The notes under the pieces were generated by a model that was not told where the DNA came from, made no database searches, and worked only from the letters and a program-made list of their open reading frames with translations. A DNA stretch of 5,240 nt from Bacteroidia bacterium (GTDB lineage: Bacteria; Bacteroidota; Bacteroidia; SpSt-205), in NCBI GenBank assembly GCA_025060275.1, contig JANXCJ010000039.1:1-5240 (forward strand). Reading direction: 5' to 3'. Shown piece by piece: positions 4,802 through 5,240 of the stretch (position 1 is its first letter; each line of letters begins with the position of its first letter). Position numbers and translations under genes: made by a program.

Positions 4802-5240
4802 ATGCTACGGTATCCAGCAGGGATCATAGGAATAGGAGCGTGGGCACAAGTCTTGACAGGAGACCTAATAGTCGTATCTGAAACAGGAGAGCCTTTTCGG
4901 CTCTATCTGAATGGAGAATGGATAGCGGAAGCACCCGTTACCCGAGCAGAGGCACATGACCTCCATGGAGGTCCTCAAAAAGCTACTTTTTACATTCACC
5001 CCGCCGAGGGACGAGTGATACAGCTCAAAAGAACCCTCCACGTAGAGGAGGGGTACGTAGAATATTATGCTATCCGCAAAAAGAACAAAGAGTATAAAGT
5101 CGTTTTATTCAATAGAACTCAGAAGGAAGCGACTCCTCCCCCCCCCGCGTCAACGTGCTCCCCTGGCCCCGCGGCGGGGGGGACGCCGGGCCCCCGGCCG
5201 GCGGCGGGGTCGGGGCCTCGGGGGGGGGGCCTGGGGGTGG
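4802..5240 (+). CDS. Exported protein resembling the N-terminal region of DUF4476 proteins, 3' truncated
   Basis: The frame is open from ATG 4802 to the window end. It begins with a short signal peptide, MLRYPAGIIGIGAWA, with probable cleavage at A15/Q16, so the product is exported. Residues about 20-107 are beta-rich: DLIVVSETGEPFRLYLNGEW (21-40), then a stretch with KATFYIHPAEGRVIQLKRTL, then EYYAIRKKNKEYKVVLFNRT. The pattern 'L-x-V-x-S-x-x-G-x-x-F-x-L-x-L-N-G' is what I recall at the N-terminus of Bacteroidota secreted proteins that carry a C-terminal DUF4476 domain; that domain itself is not in the window. Function is unknown. From about codon 112 (TPPPP) the sequence becomes proline/glycine-coding poly-C/poly-G. 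A short proline linker may be real, but everything beyond about 5146 is doubtful. It is probably co-regulated with the divergent tetR. Confidence 0.7.
   Translation, partial: MLRYPAGIIGIGAWAQVLTGDLIVVSETGEPFRLYLNGEWIAEAPVTRAEAHDLHGGPQKATFYIHPAEGRVIQLKRTLHVEEGYVEYYAIRKKNKEYKVVLFNRTQKEATPPPPASTCSPGPAAGGTPGPRPAAGSGPRGGGLGV
5138..5240. other. G/C homopolymer-rich low-complexity tail, probable contig-end artefact
   Basis: A run of nine C (5138-5146) begins a stretch unlike the rest of the window. Of the 94 bases from 5147 to 5240 only 11 are A or T (about 88% G+C), with a G7 run around 5176-5182 and a G10 run at 5220-5229. The preceding genes look near 50% G+C with ordinary codon use. The abrupt switch at a homopolymer and right at the window end points to error-prone or chimeric assembly. 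Confidence 0.75.

Noticed and set aside
5147..5240. Reading the tail as a Gly/Pro/Ala-rich repeat domain or GC-rich island
   Set aside because: Runs are irregular with no periodic codon pattern, and the abrupt change at a homopolymer at the sequence end fits an assembly artefact better.

Overview
The window looks like a chromosomal fragment of a Bacteroidota-type bacterium, most likely the end of a metagenomic contig. The lineage call rests on three things. The -7 promoter element TAnnTTTG sits in front of nearly every transcription unit. The protein families are typical of the phylum: a LolA ending in a 'HPGVQVIDLR'-like tail, a DUF4476-type secreted protein, and the long-form PyrF. No start codon has a convincing Shine-Dalgarno sequence. 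The 30S protein S16 is short (112 aa) and lacks the long C-terminal extension common in mainstream Bacteroidota, so a deep-branching lineage is possible; this is inference.

Layout, left to right. Positions 2-277 hold the 3' end of a membrane-anchored glycosyltransferase-like protein. Positions 299-1453 hold a complete cystathionine gamma-synthase/lyase-type PLP enzyme. A 285-base gap (1454-1738) has no gene I can support, only two weak mini-ORFs. Then follow lolA and pyrF (GTGA overlap), and rpsP and rimM (37-base overlap). After a 110-base convergent gap comes a TetR-family regulator on the minus strand. Divergent from it is the start of an exported protein resembling the N-terminal part of DUF4476 proteins, which runs off the window.

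How it works together: most of this is housekeeping (sulfur amino acid metabolism, lipoprotein trafficking, UMP synthesis, ribosome assembly). Five units (metB, lolA-pyrF, rpsP-rimM, tetR, DUF4476-type gene) each have a TAnnTTTG or near match ending only 2-6 bases before the start codon. The mRNAs should therefore begin at or next to the start codon, meaning leaderless transcription. This pattern is the most interesting signal in the window. It also moves the rpsP start to 3143. Between tetR and the divergent gene, an 11-base palindrome lies midway between the two -7 elements and is a good operator candidate.

The last ~100 bases (from the C9 run at 5138) switch abruptly to about 88% G+C with long C and G runs. 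They are probably an assembly or sequencing artefact at a contig end rather than genomic sequence. I found no mobile element, CRISPR array, tRNA or rRNA, and no clearly new multi-gene system.
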